From Moellerella wisconsensis ATCC 35017 (lineage in GTDB: Bacteria > Pseudomonadota > Gammaproteobacteria > Enterobacterales > Enterobacteriaceae): a DNA stretch of 64,000 nucleotides. Location: NCBI RefSeq assembly GCF_001294465.1, contig NZ_LGAA01000007.1:124001-188000 (forward strand). The letters are read 5' to 3'. Shown piece after piece: positions 9,863-19,417 of the stretch (within the stretch, counting starts at the first letter, position 1; every line of letters begins with the position of its first letter). Position numbers and translations under genes: made by a program. Below the pieces are notes generated by a model that was given only the letters and a program-made list of their open reading frames with translations, ran no database searches and was not told the origin of the DNA.

Positions 9863-10780
9863 ATGTATCATCTACGGATACCAACAACTGAAGCTGAGTT
9901 TAATGCTTATTACCAGTTCCGCTGGGAGATGCTACGCAAGCCTTTTAATCACCCCTTAGGCTCTGAAAAAGATGGATATGATTTAACTGCTCATCATCAG
10001 ATGGTGGTGGACGAAAAAAATCATATTCTGGCTGTTGGTCGTCTTTATATTAATGCTGATAATGAGGGATCTATTCGTTTTCTCGCTGTGCATCCCAGCA
10101 TGCAGGGGAAGGGGCTTGGTAAATTGATTGCCATGACCTTAGAGTCAGTCGCTCGCCAAGAGGGAGTGAAGCGTGTTGTGGCGAGTGTACGTGAAGAAGC
10201 CGTCCCTTTTTTTGCTCTGCTAGGATTCAATAATCAAGGTACCATTAGCGGGCAGCTAAAAACTCCTGTGCGTCATTTCTTAATGATTAAGCCGATTGAA
10301 ACTCTTGATCAGATCCTCCATCGGCCAGATTGGTGTGGCGAATTACAACAAGCGTGGCATAAGCAAATCCCATTAAGTGAAAAAATGGGAGTACGTATTA
10401 GTCAATATACCGGTCAAAAATTTATTACCACCATGGCCGAAGCGAGTAATCAAAATCCGCATCATTCTATTTTCGCAGGTAGCCAATTTTCGTTGGCCAC
10501 TTTAACAGGTTGGGGATTGATTTGGTTGCTATTACAAGAACGCCAACTGGGAGGCGATATTGTACTGGTTGATGGACATATTCGCTATAGCTCACCGGTG
10601 AATGGGCGCCCAACGGCGATTGCAAGTCTTTCACGATTGAGTGGTGATCTAGACAGATTAGCGCGAGGCAGTAAAGCCCGAGTCATCTTAGACGTTGAAG
10701 TGAAAGGCGAAAATAACCAGACGGGTGCAATTTTTACCGGTGTTTATATGGTGCTACCGATTAAAACTCGCCAAGAATAA
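9863..10780 (+). CDS. fabY: FabY-like bifunctional GNAT/thioesterase (acetyl-ACP:malonyl-ACP ketosynthase family)
   Basis: The 305-residue protein matches E. coli YiiD/FabY throughout. An N-terminal GNAT acetyltransferase domain (about 1-145) has the acetyl-CoA loop [16 protein letters not shown]-terminal YiiD-type hot-dog thioesterase domain (about 160-300) contains [18 protein letters not shown]. FabY has been linked to initiation of fatty-acid synthesis by joining acetyl- and malonyl-ACP. AAGGGG lies 8 nt before the ATG. The E. coli protein has about 16 extra N-terminal residues that are absent here, but the MYHLRIP core start is conserved. Confidence 0.88.
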   Translation: MYHLRIPTTEAEFNAYYQFRWEMLRKPFNHPLGSEKDGYDLTAHHQMVVDEKNHILAVGRLYINADNEGSIRFLAVHPSMQGKGLGKLIAMTLESVARQEGVKRVVASVREEAVPFFALLGFNNQGTISGQLKTPVRHFLMIKPIETLDQILHRPDWCGELQQAWHKQIPLSEKMGVRISQYTGQKFITTMAEASNQNPHHSIFAGSQFSLATLTGWGLIWLLLQERQLGGDIVLVDGHIRYSSPVNGRPTAIASLSRLSGDLDRLARGSKARVILDVEVKGENNQTGAIFTGVYMVLPIKTRQE

Positions 10781-10900
10781 CTAATCGTTATTCTGGCAAA
10801 TTTTAATCGGGCTTATCATCGAATAGAGTAATTAGTTGTCGAAGATTTATTAAAGTTACACTCAAAAAGCTTTATTCAGCATTCCTATCGAGGCAGTCGT

Positions 10901-12706
10901 CTAGCGAGACAGTATAGAAAGTAACTCCTCGACATTCGGACCAGACTCTTGCTTAACGGGAGCCTTCTGCGAGTCTGATTCTTGATCATGTTCAGTTAAA
11001 TTTGTTGGCGATTCAGGCGCTTCTATTTTAGCTGTCACTTTTCCGTTATCCACCAGACGATAGATTTTTTTCCCCTGCAAAGGGATCGCGACTAGCTCGC
11101 CATTCAATGTATTTTGAATGGATTTTGCCAGTAAGTTGCCTTGTAGAGTCAGATCAAAATCGCCAATAATTTCGCGCGGTAATCCTTCCCAGCCCCATTG
11201 ATTTAACAGTGATAAATCAATATTAGAACCTGAAGATCGTAATAAAAATAACACGTTACTCGGTTGTTGTTTTGCCAGTACGCCAAATTTTATTACACCT
11301 TGTCCAGTGCTTGTAGTCACCGTGGCTGCGACAGAAGCTTGTCCACTTTGACGGATCTCCATCGATGGCCGGCGTAGCATGGCTTGATTAAGTGTTCCAC
11401 TGTCGGCGCTAAAGCTGGCTTTGCCCTGCCAAAAACCCCACTGTTGGTGTTTAATGAAATCTACATCGGTCATTGATCCGTTCAGTCCTGTAAATTCAAA
11501 AGGAAAATCTGAGTTGATATTCATGAGGAGAGATTGAGATAGCGTAAATTGCTTGATCGAGAGGTTAGAGAGCCAATCTGGGGCAGGCGCAGCGAAAAAT
11601 GAGAGCCAGTGCTCAGGCAAAGTATAAAGGATCCCGCCTAATTCGACATTATCTAGAGTCAAACTTTTATTATCTCGTTGCCAATAGCCGCGCAGATTAA
11701 AGATCCCTTTTTCATAATAGCCGGATAATTTATTAATATTTAAACGATCATTTTTTGTTTCTAAGTTTGCAATTAGCTGCTCAATTTGTTGATTTTTAAT
11801 TACTAATTGAGATGCATCTAACTCAAATTTACTGTGTGATGTATTCCAACTGCCATTAATCAATCCCAGTTTTTGTATTTCGGCATTCAATCCACTAATG
11901 GCCCAATCTTTACCTTGGAAGTTGGCATTAATTAAATCGATATTTTTGAGGAATATAGGATACGGGTATGAAATCTCGGTGAGTAATTGATCAAAAGAGA
12001 GATTGCTTTGCCAACCGATTCCACTCATCGCTAGTGAATCAACAGTAATACTGCCGTCCGTAGTCCGTTTTCCGGAACCGATAAAAAAACCATGATTCAA
12101 TTCGCCGCTGATTTCACTAATTTCTGTTAATGCAGCGTGGTATTTCCCGCGTAGAGCAAATTTTTTGAATAGATTATCATCGACCTTAACGCTCGATGCG
12201 GTTAAACGAAAATCGCCATAACCAAGCCAAGAATCGGGGGTACTGTGCCATGGTGTAATCCCACCAGTGAGCCCCGTAGCCAATATTTGATGCGTGGGTG
12301 TTTGATAATGAATTCGTGAATTACTAAATTGCAGAATATTAGCCGAGAGATTAATAGGTTGCTCGGTGGATGTTAGCGCTAAATTACCTTGAGTGACCGT
12401 CAGTCGATAAATAGGCTGATTGGATAATAGCTTACGCCAGTTAAATTCAACTGTAATTTGTTTGGCATCCAGCATGAAATCAGTATTAGCTGATTTAATG
12501 GAGACATCTTGTAAAATCAACTCTTGAGGCGAAGATAAATCATGACCAACAATGCCTACAGAGATTTGATAATCGGTAAGTTTACTAGCAAAAGCACTTA
12601 TTTGTGCCGCCCCCCATCGACTCTGCATACCCGCATAAACAATGATGATAGCCAGTATCAACAGTAATAAAATAGTGATAGCGAATTTCGCTAATCCTCT
12701 CAACAT
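10901..12706 (-). CDS. yicH: AsmA family protein YicH
   Basis: A 601-residue protein with one N-terminal membrane anchor (about 5-26) followed by a long beta-rich, Asn/Ser-rich periplasmic part. The AsmA C-terminal region is around 470-560 (SLLNQWGWEGLPREIIGDFDLTLQGNLL). AsmA-like proteins are thought to bridge the periplasm and move phospholipids toward the outer membrane. For YicH itself the role is not settled. The last 45 residues are Glu/Gln/Ser-rich and low complexity. It sits next to xanP, as in E. coli. GAGGAAA precedes the start. Confidence 0.88.
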   Translation of the reverse strand: MLRGLAKFAITILLLLILAIIIVYAGMQSRWGAAQISAFASKLTDYQISVGIVGHDLSSPQELILQDVSIKSANTDFMLDAKQITVEFNWRKLLSNQPIYRLTVTQGNLALTSTEQPINLSANILQFSNSRIHYQTPTHQILATGLTGGITPWHSTPDSWLGYGDFRLTASSVKVDDNLFKKFALRGKYHAALTEISEISGELNHGFFIGSGKRTTDGSITVDSLAMSGIGWQSNLSFDQLLTEISYPYPIFLKNIDLINANFQGKDWAISGLNAEIQKLGLINGSWNTSHSKFELDASQLVIKNQQIEQLIANLETKNDRLNINKLSGYYEKGIFNLRGYWQRDNKSLTLDNVELGGILYTLPEHWLSFFAAPAPDWLSNLSIKQFTLSQSLLMNINSDFPFEFTGLNGSMTDVDFIKHQQWGFWQGKASFSADSGTLNQAMLRRPSMEIRQSGQASVAATVTTSTGQGVIKFGVLAKQQPSNVLFLLRSSGSNIDLSLLNQWGWEGLPREIIGDFDLTLQGNLLAKSIQNTLNGELVAIPLQGKKIYRLVDNGKVTAKIEAPESPTNLTEHDQESDSQKAPVKQESGPNVEELLSILSR

Positions 12707-13022
12707 AGTTTCCTCTACACCGTTACTCTTAAATATAGCGAGTAGTCACGTCAAATGTAATGATAATCAAATGATATTCAGTATGGTTGCGGCAAATCAA
12801 TTTAACAATTGTTGTTAATTCAGTCTATAACGTTGCCGTCGTTTGAAGCGGCTTATAAGCTGTACAACAACTAACGATATAATTTGTTGCTGCGAATTAT
12901 AGTGAGCATACACGACAAATTGTTTGAGGAAATAAGTGATTTGAGAGAAATATCGAGATTAGCGCCGAAATAAATTTTATTGGCGCTAATCTTTTGCGAT
13001 CACGCTAGTAATAACGACTGAA
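12707..13022. other. Intergenic region yicH-xanP
   Basis: This 316-bp stretch holds the yicH promoter region and the xanP 3' end. Apart from the hairpin at 12957-12991 I see no gene, RNA or repeat in it. Confidence 0.5.
12957..12991 (-). terminator. Hairpin after xanP
   Basis: A perfect 10-bp inverted repeat GATTAGCGCC / GGCGCTAATC with a 15-nt A/T loop lies 31 bp past the xanP stop. The U-run is only on the plus-strand side, so termination of xanP by it is plausible but not certain. Confidence 0.6.
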
Positions 13023-14414
13023 TTATTTGGTCTCGTGAGGAAAAATTAAATTCAGAATAATAGCGGTTAATCCACCGGCAGCAATACCGGAAGAAAATAA
13101 GGTTTTAATCCAATCTGGGGCAAATTGTAAAATTAATGGCTGTTGTGAAACGCCCATACCGACTGCCAATGATAACGCTATTATCATAATCGCGCGGCGA
13201 TTTAATGGTTCTCTAGAGATAATTCGAACCCCTGAAGCGGCAATGGTACCGAACATCACTATGGTCGCGCCACCGAGTACGGGTTCAGGAATTTGCTGAA
13301 CAAAGTTGGCAACTGCGGGGAATAACCCGAGTAAAATCAGCATAAAAGCTACAACATAGCCAACGTAACGGCTAGCGACTCCCGTTAATTGGATCACCCC
13401 ATTATTTTGACCAAAACATGAATTCGGAAAGGTATTAAATACCGCAGAAACCATCGAGTTTAAGCCATTAGCCAAGACGCCACCTTTGATCCGCTTCATA
13501 TATAGCGGGCCTCGTACCGGTTGTTCTGAAACGTCTGAGGTTGCAGTGATATCACCAATGGTTTCTAACGATGTCACCATAAAAATAAGTATCAGGGGCA
13601 GTAACAGATTCCAATCAAAAGATAATCCATAATAAAACGGCTCAGGAACGGTAATAAAGGCTTCTTTAGGGGTATCTGTGGGCGTTGATGGCAGCATATC
13701 CATCCACCATGCGGCTAAATAGCCAATAGCCATGGCAATCACTAAAGAGGCGATACGCAGATATGCATTGCGTTGACGATTCAATATAATAATCACGGCC
13801 AGCACGATGCCGGCTAAAATGAGATTGTCGGGTGAACCAAAAGTATTATTTTTAATGGCATCATAGCCGCCGCCAATTGAGGTTAATCCCACCTGAATTA
13901 ATGAAAGGCCGATAATCATTACTACGACCCCAGAAACTAATGGAGTAATCACACGACGAGCTAAATGTAATATTCGTGATAATGCTACTTCGGTTAATGC
14001 TGCGACTAACAGAGTACCAAATAATGCTGCCATCATAGTTGGGATATCCGCACCGCCGTTTCTAAGTGCTAGACCCCCCATAATTAATGGAGCGACAAAG
14101 TTAAAACTAGTTCCTTGTATCGAGAGCAATCCCGACCCGATAGGCCCCCAGGCGCGAATTTGAATCAGAGACGCGAGACCAGAAGCGAATAATGACATGC
14201 TAATAATACGTTGTGTATCGTGAGCTGGCAGCCCTAGTGCTTGGCAAATTAACATCGCGGGTGTGATGACAGCAACAAACATGGCGAGTAAGTGCTGGCC
14301 AGCGGCAAACAGAGTCTGGGGTAGAGGAGGTTTGTCCTCTAGGCGATAAACTAATTCACTATTTCTCTGCGTTATCGTCTCTGCGGTCGATTGTTTTAGC
14401 GATGAATTATTCAT
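13023..14414 (-). CDS. xanP: Xanthine:proton symporter XanP
   Basis: Inner-membrane permease of the nucleobase-ascorbate transporter (NCS2) family that imports xanthine. The 463-residue protein has many hydrophobic helices. Family motifs include [12 protein letters not shown] in TM3, [17 protein letters not shown] (the NAT signature region QxNxGxxxxT) and [16 protein letters not shown] with the conserved Glu. It follows E. coli XanP (463 aa) along its whole length, which distinguishes it from XanQ, UacT and UraA. It is divergent from gltS, the E. coli arrangement. Confidence 0.94.
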   Translation of the reverse strand: MNNSSLKQSTAETITQRNSELVYRLEDKPPLPQTLFAAGQHLLAMFVAVITPAMLICQALGLPAHDTQRIISMSLFASGLASLIQIRAWGPIGSGLLSIQGTSFNFVAPLIMGGLALRNGGADIPTMMAALFGTLLVAALTEVALSRILHLARRVITPLVSGVVVMIIGLSLIQVGLTSIGGGYDAIKNNTFGSPDNLILAGIVLAVIIILNRQRNAYLRIASLVIAMAIGYLAAWWMDMLPSTPTDTPKEAFITVPEPFYYGLSFDWNLLLPLILIFMVTSLETIGDITATSDVSEQPVRGPLYMKRIKGGVLANGLNSMVSAVFNTFPNSCFGQNNGVIQLTGVASRYVGYVVAFMLILLGLFPAVANFVQQIPEPVLGGATIVMFGTIAASGVRIISREPLNRRAIMIIALSLAVGMGVSQQPLILQFAPDWIKTLFSSGIAAGGLTAIILNLIFPHETK

Positions 14415-14773
14415 AATATACCCGTTATGCTCCAGATAGCCGCTGCATTGGTTGTTCTTTGCTTTCCGACTTATATAGAGTCCTATTTATCGGAATGCTT
14501 TTAGTTGTTGTACTATTACAACTTGAATAATTTTGCGCCTTAAGAGTTATCAACCAATAAAAAATGCATTTTAATGATGCCATCTTAAAAAGCAATCGTT
14601 TGCTTTGAATTTTTTTTATCACTGTTGAACTTATTCCTCACATTTCTATATGTTTTACCTTGTGTTTAGGCTCATTTTTTCTTTTAATCGGTTAACCTGC
14701 TTCTTGGCGTTGAAAGGAATGTACTAACGTCTTATTGGTTTTATATAATATTAATAATAAATGAGGTACGTAA
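14415..14773. other. Divergent xanP-gltS regulatory region
   Basis: The 359-bp region between the divergent genes carries both promoters. A perfect TATAAT at 14744-14749, 25 bp before the gltS ATG, is a likely gltS -10 box, but no good -35 is spaced to it. I see no riboswitch-like structure upstream of xanP. Confidence 0.45.
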
Positions 14774-15988
14774 ATGTATCATCTAGATGTCTACGGTACG
14801 CTGGTTGCTGCCACACTTGTGCTCTTACTTGGGCGAAAACTTGTTAAGTCAGTTCCTTTTTTAGAAAAATACACTATTCCCGAGCCTGTTGCTGGTGGAT
14901 TATTAGTGGCATTGGTACTACTTCTACTTAAGCAGACCATGGATTGGAGTGTGTCTTTTGATTTATCATTGCAAGAGCCAATGATGTTGGCTTTTTTTGC
15001 AACTATCGGTCTGAATGCAAACTTGGCAAGTTTGAAAGCTGGTGGTAAGGCATTATTTATCTTTGTGTTTGTAGTTGTTGGTTTATTGGTTGTACAAAAT
15101 ACAGTGGGTATTGCTTTAGCTAAAATGTTGGGATTAGATCCATTGATGGGTCTGTTAGCTGGCTCAATTACTCTCTCTGGAGGGCATGGAACAGGCGGCG
15201 CTTGGGGTAAAATCTTTAGTGAATCCTATGGTTTCCAAAGTGCGACTGAAGTTGCAATGGCTTGTGCAACGTTCGGTTTAGTTCTTGGAGGATTAATTGG
15301 TGGTCCTGTTGCTCGTTTTCTTATTCGTAATGTTGCCATACCCGGCACGGCTGACGATGATAAAGATGTACCAACAGCATTTGAAAAACCACAGTCAGGG
15401 CGTGTTATTACCTCGATGGTAATGATTGAAACGTTAGCGATGATCGCTATTTGTTTATTAGCAGGGAAATTTATTTCAGGATGGCTCGCAGATACTCCTT
15501 ATGCACTGCCAACGTTTGTGTGTGTGCTGTTTGTTGGGGTTATTTTAAGTAACAGCTTATCGATGCTCGGCTTCTACCGTGTATTTGATAGAGCGGTATC
15601 AGTGCTTGGTAACGTGAGTTTATCTTTGTTCTTAGCCATGGCGTTAATGAGCTTAAGATTATGGGAATTAGCTTCACTGGCAATTCCAATGCTGGTTATT
15701 TTGACCGTACAGGCTATCGTGATGGCGTCTTATGCTATTTTTGTTACTTTCCGTGTTATGGGCAAAAATTATGATGCTGCCATTTTGGCCGCAGGACACT
15801 GTGGTTTTGGTTTAGGTGCAACACCAACAGCTATTGCGAATATGCAAGCAGTTACAGATCGCTTTGGTCCGTCACATTTGGAGTTCCTTGTTGTTCCGAT
15901 GGTAGGAGCGTTCTTCATTGATATTGTGAATGCGATTATTATCAAACTGTATCTTTTGTTGCCATTATTCCCCACAATAACAGGTTAA
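14774..15988 (+). CDS. gltS: Sodium/glutamate symporter
   Basis: Inner-membrane Na+-coupled glutamate importer of the ESS family. The 404-residue protein starts MYHLDVYGTLVAA and shows the two inverted halves with re-entrant GGHGTG (SGGHGTGGAWG) and GHCGFGLGATPTAIANM loops, the hallmark of GltS. GAGG lies 7 nt ahead of the ATG. A strong terminator follows at 16033-16065. Order xanP-gltS-recG is conserved with E. coli, but the spacer to recG here is 1.3 kb and holds the tandem repeats. Confidence 0.96.
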   Translation: MYHLDVYGTLVAATLVLLLGRKLVKSVPFLEKYTIPEPVAGGLLVALVLLLLKQTMDWSVSFDLSLQEPMMLAFFATIGLNANLASLKAGGKALFIFVFVVVGLLVVQNTVGIALAKMLGLDPLMGLLAGSITLSGGHGTGGAWGKIFSESYGFQSATEVAMACATFGLVLGGLIGGPVARFLIRNVAIPGTADDDKDVPTAFEKPQSGRVITSMVMIETLAMIAICLLAGKFISGWLADTPYALPTFVCVLFVGVILSNSLSMLGFYRVFDRAVSVLGNVSLSLFLAMALMSLRLWELASLAIPMLVILTVQAIVMASYAIFVTFRVMGKNYDAAILAAGHCGFGLGATPTAIANMQAVTDRFGPSHLEFLVVPMVGAFFIDIVNAIIIKLYLLLPLFPTITG

Positions 15989-16032
15989 ATAGCCACTTTT
16001 ATTTGATGATCTAATAAGTAAAGAACGCAGGA

Positions 16033-16065
16033 AATTGCCGTGAATTTATTCACGGCAATTTTATA
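16033..16065 (+). terminator. Intrinsic terminator of gltS
   Basis: An 11-bp perfect stem AATTGCCGTGA / TCACGGCAATT with a 6-nt loop runs into TTTAT, 45 bp after the gltS stop. Confidence 0.85.
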
Positions 16066-16257
16066 TCTAGTTAATGTTGGGGCAATAATCGCTTCTTATA
16101 TACAGATCAAAGTAATGTTTATGATTAGTTTTCTTATTGAATGTTATAGCGGATTATTTTCTATCATCTTTAACGTAAATTAAGAGAATGTTTTAGCGAT
16201 GGTTTTAATCAGATGTTAATAATTATTATGAGGCGGGAATATTAAATTAATCAAAGA

Positions 16258-16292
16258 AAAAAGCCCTGACATTATTTGGCGTCAGGGCTTTT
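16258..16292. terminator. Bidirectional intrinsic terminator
   Basis: A 12-bp perfect stem AAAAGCCCTGAC / GTCAGGGCTTTT with a 10-nt loop lies here. The minus strand reads GGGCTTTTTTC after the stem, a strong terminator for leftward transcription. No gene on the minus strand ends near it, so it probably terminates a transcript coming from the repeat array at 16.6-17.0 kb. On the plus strand it could also back up the gltS terminator. Confidence 0.8.
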
Positions 16293-16742
16293 AGGGTACT
16301 GCATACTTAGTTTTTAACATTAATATACTACTAACTTAATACTACGTCGGATACTACTTTATAAATGTACACGTTATAAAAATATGGTTACTAATAAATT
16401 AGTGACTTCTCTCCATATATTAATCGGTTTATACTAAAGGCTTGTCCAGTTATAATTTCAAATGGATAAGCAGATAAACAAGTACATCCCCCTGCGACAT
16501 ATACTTTTGATGCGTTGCTTTACTCTCGTTGCGTTAAAGTTAACTAGCTAACACAACTTAATGCTCAACTATAGCATTATAAATCAAAGCTTTACATCGT
16601 CGCGGTAACACTTATTTTGCGATTATTGATACTCTCTACATGGCCTTAAAACGTTATCATATTGACTATGATATCCCATACTATATACATCGTGGCCTTT
16701 ATCGCAATCCCCATTGAAACATAATTACTACTTTACTGTTAT

Positions 16743-16771
16743 ATTATATTTACTAGCATAAAATATAACAA
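16743..16771 (-). promoter_or_regulatory. Candidate leftward promoter in the first repeat spacer
   Basis: The minus strand reads TTGTTA, a 17-nt spacer, then TATAAT: four of six bases for the -35 and a perfect -10. Transcription would start near 16736 and run left through repeat copy 1 toward the terminator at 16258-16292. This is inference from sequence only, in very AT-rich DNA where chance matches are common. Confidence 0.5.
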
Positions 16772-16898
16772 TTTTGCGATTTTCAATACTCTTTACGTGG
16801 CCTTAAAATATGTTCATATAAAACATGAACCCCATACTATATACATCGTGGCCTTTATCGCAATCCCCATTGAAACATAATTACTACTTTACTGTTAT

Positions 16899-16927
16899 AT
16901 TATATTTACTAGCATAAAATATAACAA
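16899..16927 (-). promoter_or_regulatory. Candidate leftward promoter in the second repeat spacer
   Basis: An identical copy of the TTGTTA-N17-TATAAT arrangement, 156 bp from the first, would transcribe repeat copy 2 leftward starting near 16892. Its duplication with the repeat is what makes a promoter role worth testing. Confidence 0.5.
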
Positions 16928-17280
16928 TTTTGCGATTTTCAATACTCTTTACGTGGCCTTAAAACATGTTCATATAAAAAATGAACCCCATACTACATAT
17001 ACCGTGGCCTTTATCGCAATCTATTAAAAATATAATTAATTTCATTTAAACTTTACTGCTATTAACGAAAAACAATTTATTGTTTTGCCGTTGCATATGA
17101 ATCTACCAAGTTTTAAATTTATGTCAATACTGTTTTTAATAACAGTGCCGTTATGTGATCTATGGCAATAAAAGTAGCCAACATATAATAGCAAATAGTG
17201 ATAGGAGGATTAGATTATTAGGGTTTCTAGTTGGTTGATATAGCGGAAGAAATTAACTCGGTATGATAAATAATACTCAC

Positions 17281-17328
17281 TATGGCTTTTAGCTGAGGCT
17301 AGTATTATAGCGTCAGCTAAAAGCCATA
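17281..17328 (-). terminator. Long hairpin immediately after recG
   Basis: A 16-bp perfect inverted repeat TATGGCTTTTAGCTGA / TCAGCTAAAAGCCATA with a 16-nt loop starts 5 bp past the recG stop. There is no long U-run on the minus strand, so it may stabilise the mRNA end as much as terminate. Confidence 0.65.
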
Positions 17329-17332
17329 AAGA

Positions 17333-19414
17333 TTAAGCGTAGCTATATTGCTCACGTTCAGGTAACCAACGTTCTATTATCGCCTGTGCATTATCAGGAT
17401 AATTTTGTTGGAGATAGCGCGCGATACGCTGGACATCAGGTAACATATGCTGATCTCTTAGTAAATCAGCAACTTTGAATTCTGCATTCCCTGTTTGACG
17501 GGTGCCAAGCAGTTCACCAGGCCCACGAATTTCTAAATCTTTCTGTGCAATAACGAATCCATCATTACTATCGCGTAAAACTTGTAAACGCTGCTTAGCG
17601 GTATGAGTTAATGGGGTTTTATACAATAATACGCAATGAGAGGCGACAGCACCACGGCCGACACGACCTCTAAGCTGATGAAGCTGGGCAAGACCCAGCC
17701 TTTCTGGATTATCGATAATCATTAAACTGGCATTGGGAACATCAACGCCTACCTCAATTACTGTAGTAGCAACTAATAATTGCAGTTCATTGCGTTTAAA
17801 CGCATCCATTACCGTCTGTTTTTCTTTGGGTTTCATACGGCCATGAATCAGTCCAATATTCAATTCCGGTAGTGCTTGTGATAACTCCTCAAAAATAACT
17901 TCAGCCGCTTGAGCTTCTAATAATTCCGAATCTTCAATTAAAGTACATACCCAATAAGCCTGTCGACCTTCATCATGACAAGCTTGTTTGACACGTTGAA
18001 TAATTTCAACGCGTCGACTGTCTGGGATAGCCACTGTGGTTACTGGCGTTCTGCCGGGAGGTAGCTCATCAATCACCGATGTGTCTAAATCAGCATATGC
18101 GGTCATTGCCAAGGTACGAGGAATTGGTGTGGCGGTCATAATCAATTGGTGAGGATGAAAGCCTTGCTGCTCACCTTTTTCGCGTAATGCGAGGCGTTGA
18201 TGTACTCCAAAACGATGTTGCTCATCGATAATAATTAGGCCAAGTGATTTAAAAATCACCTGTTGCTGAAAAATAGCGTGCGTTCCGACAATAATATCAA
18301 CATCACCTTGAGCGATAGCATCTTGCTGCTGTTGCCGTGCTTTGCCTTTTTGTTTGCCTGCTAACCAACCTACTCGAACACCTAAGGGCTCAAACCATTG
18401 ACGAAAGGTATTTGCATGCTGCTCGGCTAACAGTTCTGTTGGTGCCATCAGCGCGATTTGCTTGCCATTTTCGACGGCATAAATAGCGGCTAATGCAGCG
18501 ACTAATGTTTTTCCAGAGCCCACATCGCCCTGAATCAAACGCATCATTGGCATATTTTTGCTTAAATCATGCGCGATTTCGGTGATGACTCGATTTTGTG
18601 CCTTAGTAGGCGAAAAGGGTAATTGTTGTAAAAATCTTTGGGTTAAATCACCCTTTGCTGGCAAGGGCTCGGCATACAAGCGCTGTGCACCAGCTCTAAT
18701 GGCCAACATACTTAAATGATGAGCTAATAATTCTTCGAGAATTAATCTTTTTTGGGCGGGATGGCGACCCGCGTCTAATTCGCTGAGTTCAATATCGGGT
18801 GGTGGGCTATGCAGTAATTTTATTGCTTCGGGTAAACTAATTAATCCCTGACGCAGTTCTTCGGGTAATAATTCGGCAATATTTTCTGTATCTATTAACG
18901 TTAAGGCCTGTTCAAGTAATTTTCTCAGCGTAGTTTGACGAAGGCCATCCGTTGTTGGATAAACCGGCGTTAACGTTTCTTGCAAGTGAATTAGATCATT
19001 TTCTTGCTTAACTTTATATTCGGGATGAATAATTTCAGCACCAAGATTGCCTCGTCGAATTTCACCGTAGGCGATAATTTGTCGTCCTTCAGCTAAACTG
19101 TTTTTCATTGCAGCAGTAAAGTTGAAAAAACGTAATGTAAGGTTTCCCGTTCCATCGGTGATTAGGCAAGTCATCATTTTCCGCCGACCAAAAACGACTT
19201 TTGTTTGCAGTATTTCGCCGCTAATGGTCGCAGTGCTGCCCGGCAAAAGATCGCTGATATGATATAAACGGGTATGATCTTCGTAACGTAGTGGAAAATG
19301 TAATAGCAGGTCTTGCACAGTATTAAGGCCAATTTTACTCAATTTTTCTGCCTGACTGGCGCCGATACCGTGCAGAGAAATCAGTGAAACGGTATCAAGC
19401 AGTCTATTTTTCAT
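17333..19414 (-). CDS. recG: ATP-dependent DNA helicase RecG
   Basis: Branch-migrating helicase that remodels stalled forks and Holliday junctions. The 693-residue protein has the wedge/OB domain (about 55-150) and a superfamily 2 helicase core. Walker A is GDVGSGKT around 296-303, the DEQH box IIDEQHRFGVHQR follows, then motif III TATPIPRTLAM. Motif V/VI is VIEVGVDVPNA and QLHQLRGRVGRG. The C-terminal wedge-associated segment ends REQYSYA. Length equals E. coli RecG. It lies 3 bp after trmH at the end of gmk-rpoZ-spoT-trmH-recG. Confidence 0.97.
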   Translation of the reverse strand: MKNRLLDTVSLISLHGIGASQAEKLSKIGLNTVQDLLLHFPLRYEDHTRLYHISDLLPGSTATISGEILQTKVVFGRRKMMTCLITDGTGNLTLRFFNFTAAMKNSLAEGRQIIAYGEIRRGNLGAEIIHPEYKVKQENDLIHLQETLTPVYPTTDGLRQTTLRKLLEQALTLIDTENIAELLPEELRQGLISLPEAIKLLHSPPPDIELSELDAGRHPAQKRLILEELLAHHLSMLAIRAGAQRLYAEPLPAKGDLTQRFLQQLPFSPTKAQNRVITEIAHDLSKNMPMMRLIQGDVGSGKTLVAALAAIYAVENGKQIALMAPTELLAEQHANTFRQWFEPLGVRVGWLAGKQKGKARQQQQDAIAQGDVDIIVGTHAIFQQQVIFKSLGLIIIDEQHRFGVHQRLALREKGEQQGFHPHQLIMTATPIPRTLAMTAYADLDTSVIDELPPGRTPVTTVAIPDSRRVEIIQRVKQACHDEGRQAYWVCTLIEDSELLEAQAAEVIFEELSQALPELNIGLIHGRMKPKEKQTVMDAFKRNELQLLVATTVIEVGVDVPNASLMIIDNPERLGLAQLHQLRGRVGRGAVASHCVLLYKTPLTHTAKQRLQVLRDSNDGFVIAQKDLEIRGPGELLGTRQTGNAEFKVADLLRDQHMLPDVQRIARYLQQNYPDNAQAIIERWLPEREQYSYA

Positions 19415-19417
19415 GGA

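Larger units (their letters stand above)
16619..17023. repeat. Three tandem copies of a structured ~157-bp repeat
   Basis: Three units start at 16619, 16776 and 16932 (periods 157 and 156); the third is partial. Each unit runs from TTGCGATT to ATCGCAATC, so its ends are complementary. Each holds two GTGGCCTT-like boxes and a central hairpin. The hairpin sequence changes between copies but stays paired: ATCATA/TATGAT in copy 1, GTTCAT/ATGAAC in copies 2 and 3. Copies 1 and 2 share about 100 identical bases. The spacer after copies 1 and 2 contains a second stem, TGTTATATT / AATATAACA. I recognise no known repeat family. Confidence 0.88.

Noticed and set aside
14415-14773. Purine riboswitch upstream of xanP
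   Set aside because: No three-way junction or conserved purine-aptamer loop sequence is visible on the minus strand, and xanP in Enterobacterales is not known to use one.
16619-17023. Reading the tandem repeats as a CRISPR array
   Set aside because: Units are about 157 bp with near-identical spacers and there are only three; no cas genes are near. CRISPR repeats are 23-47 bp with unique spacers.
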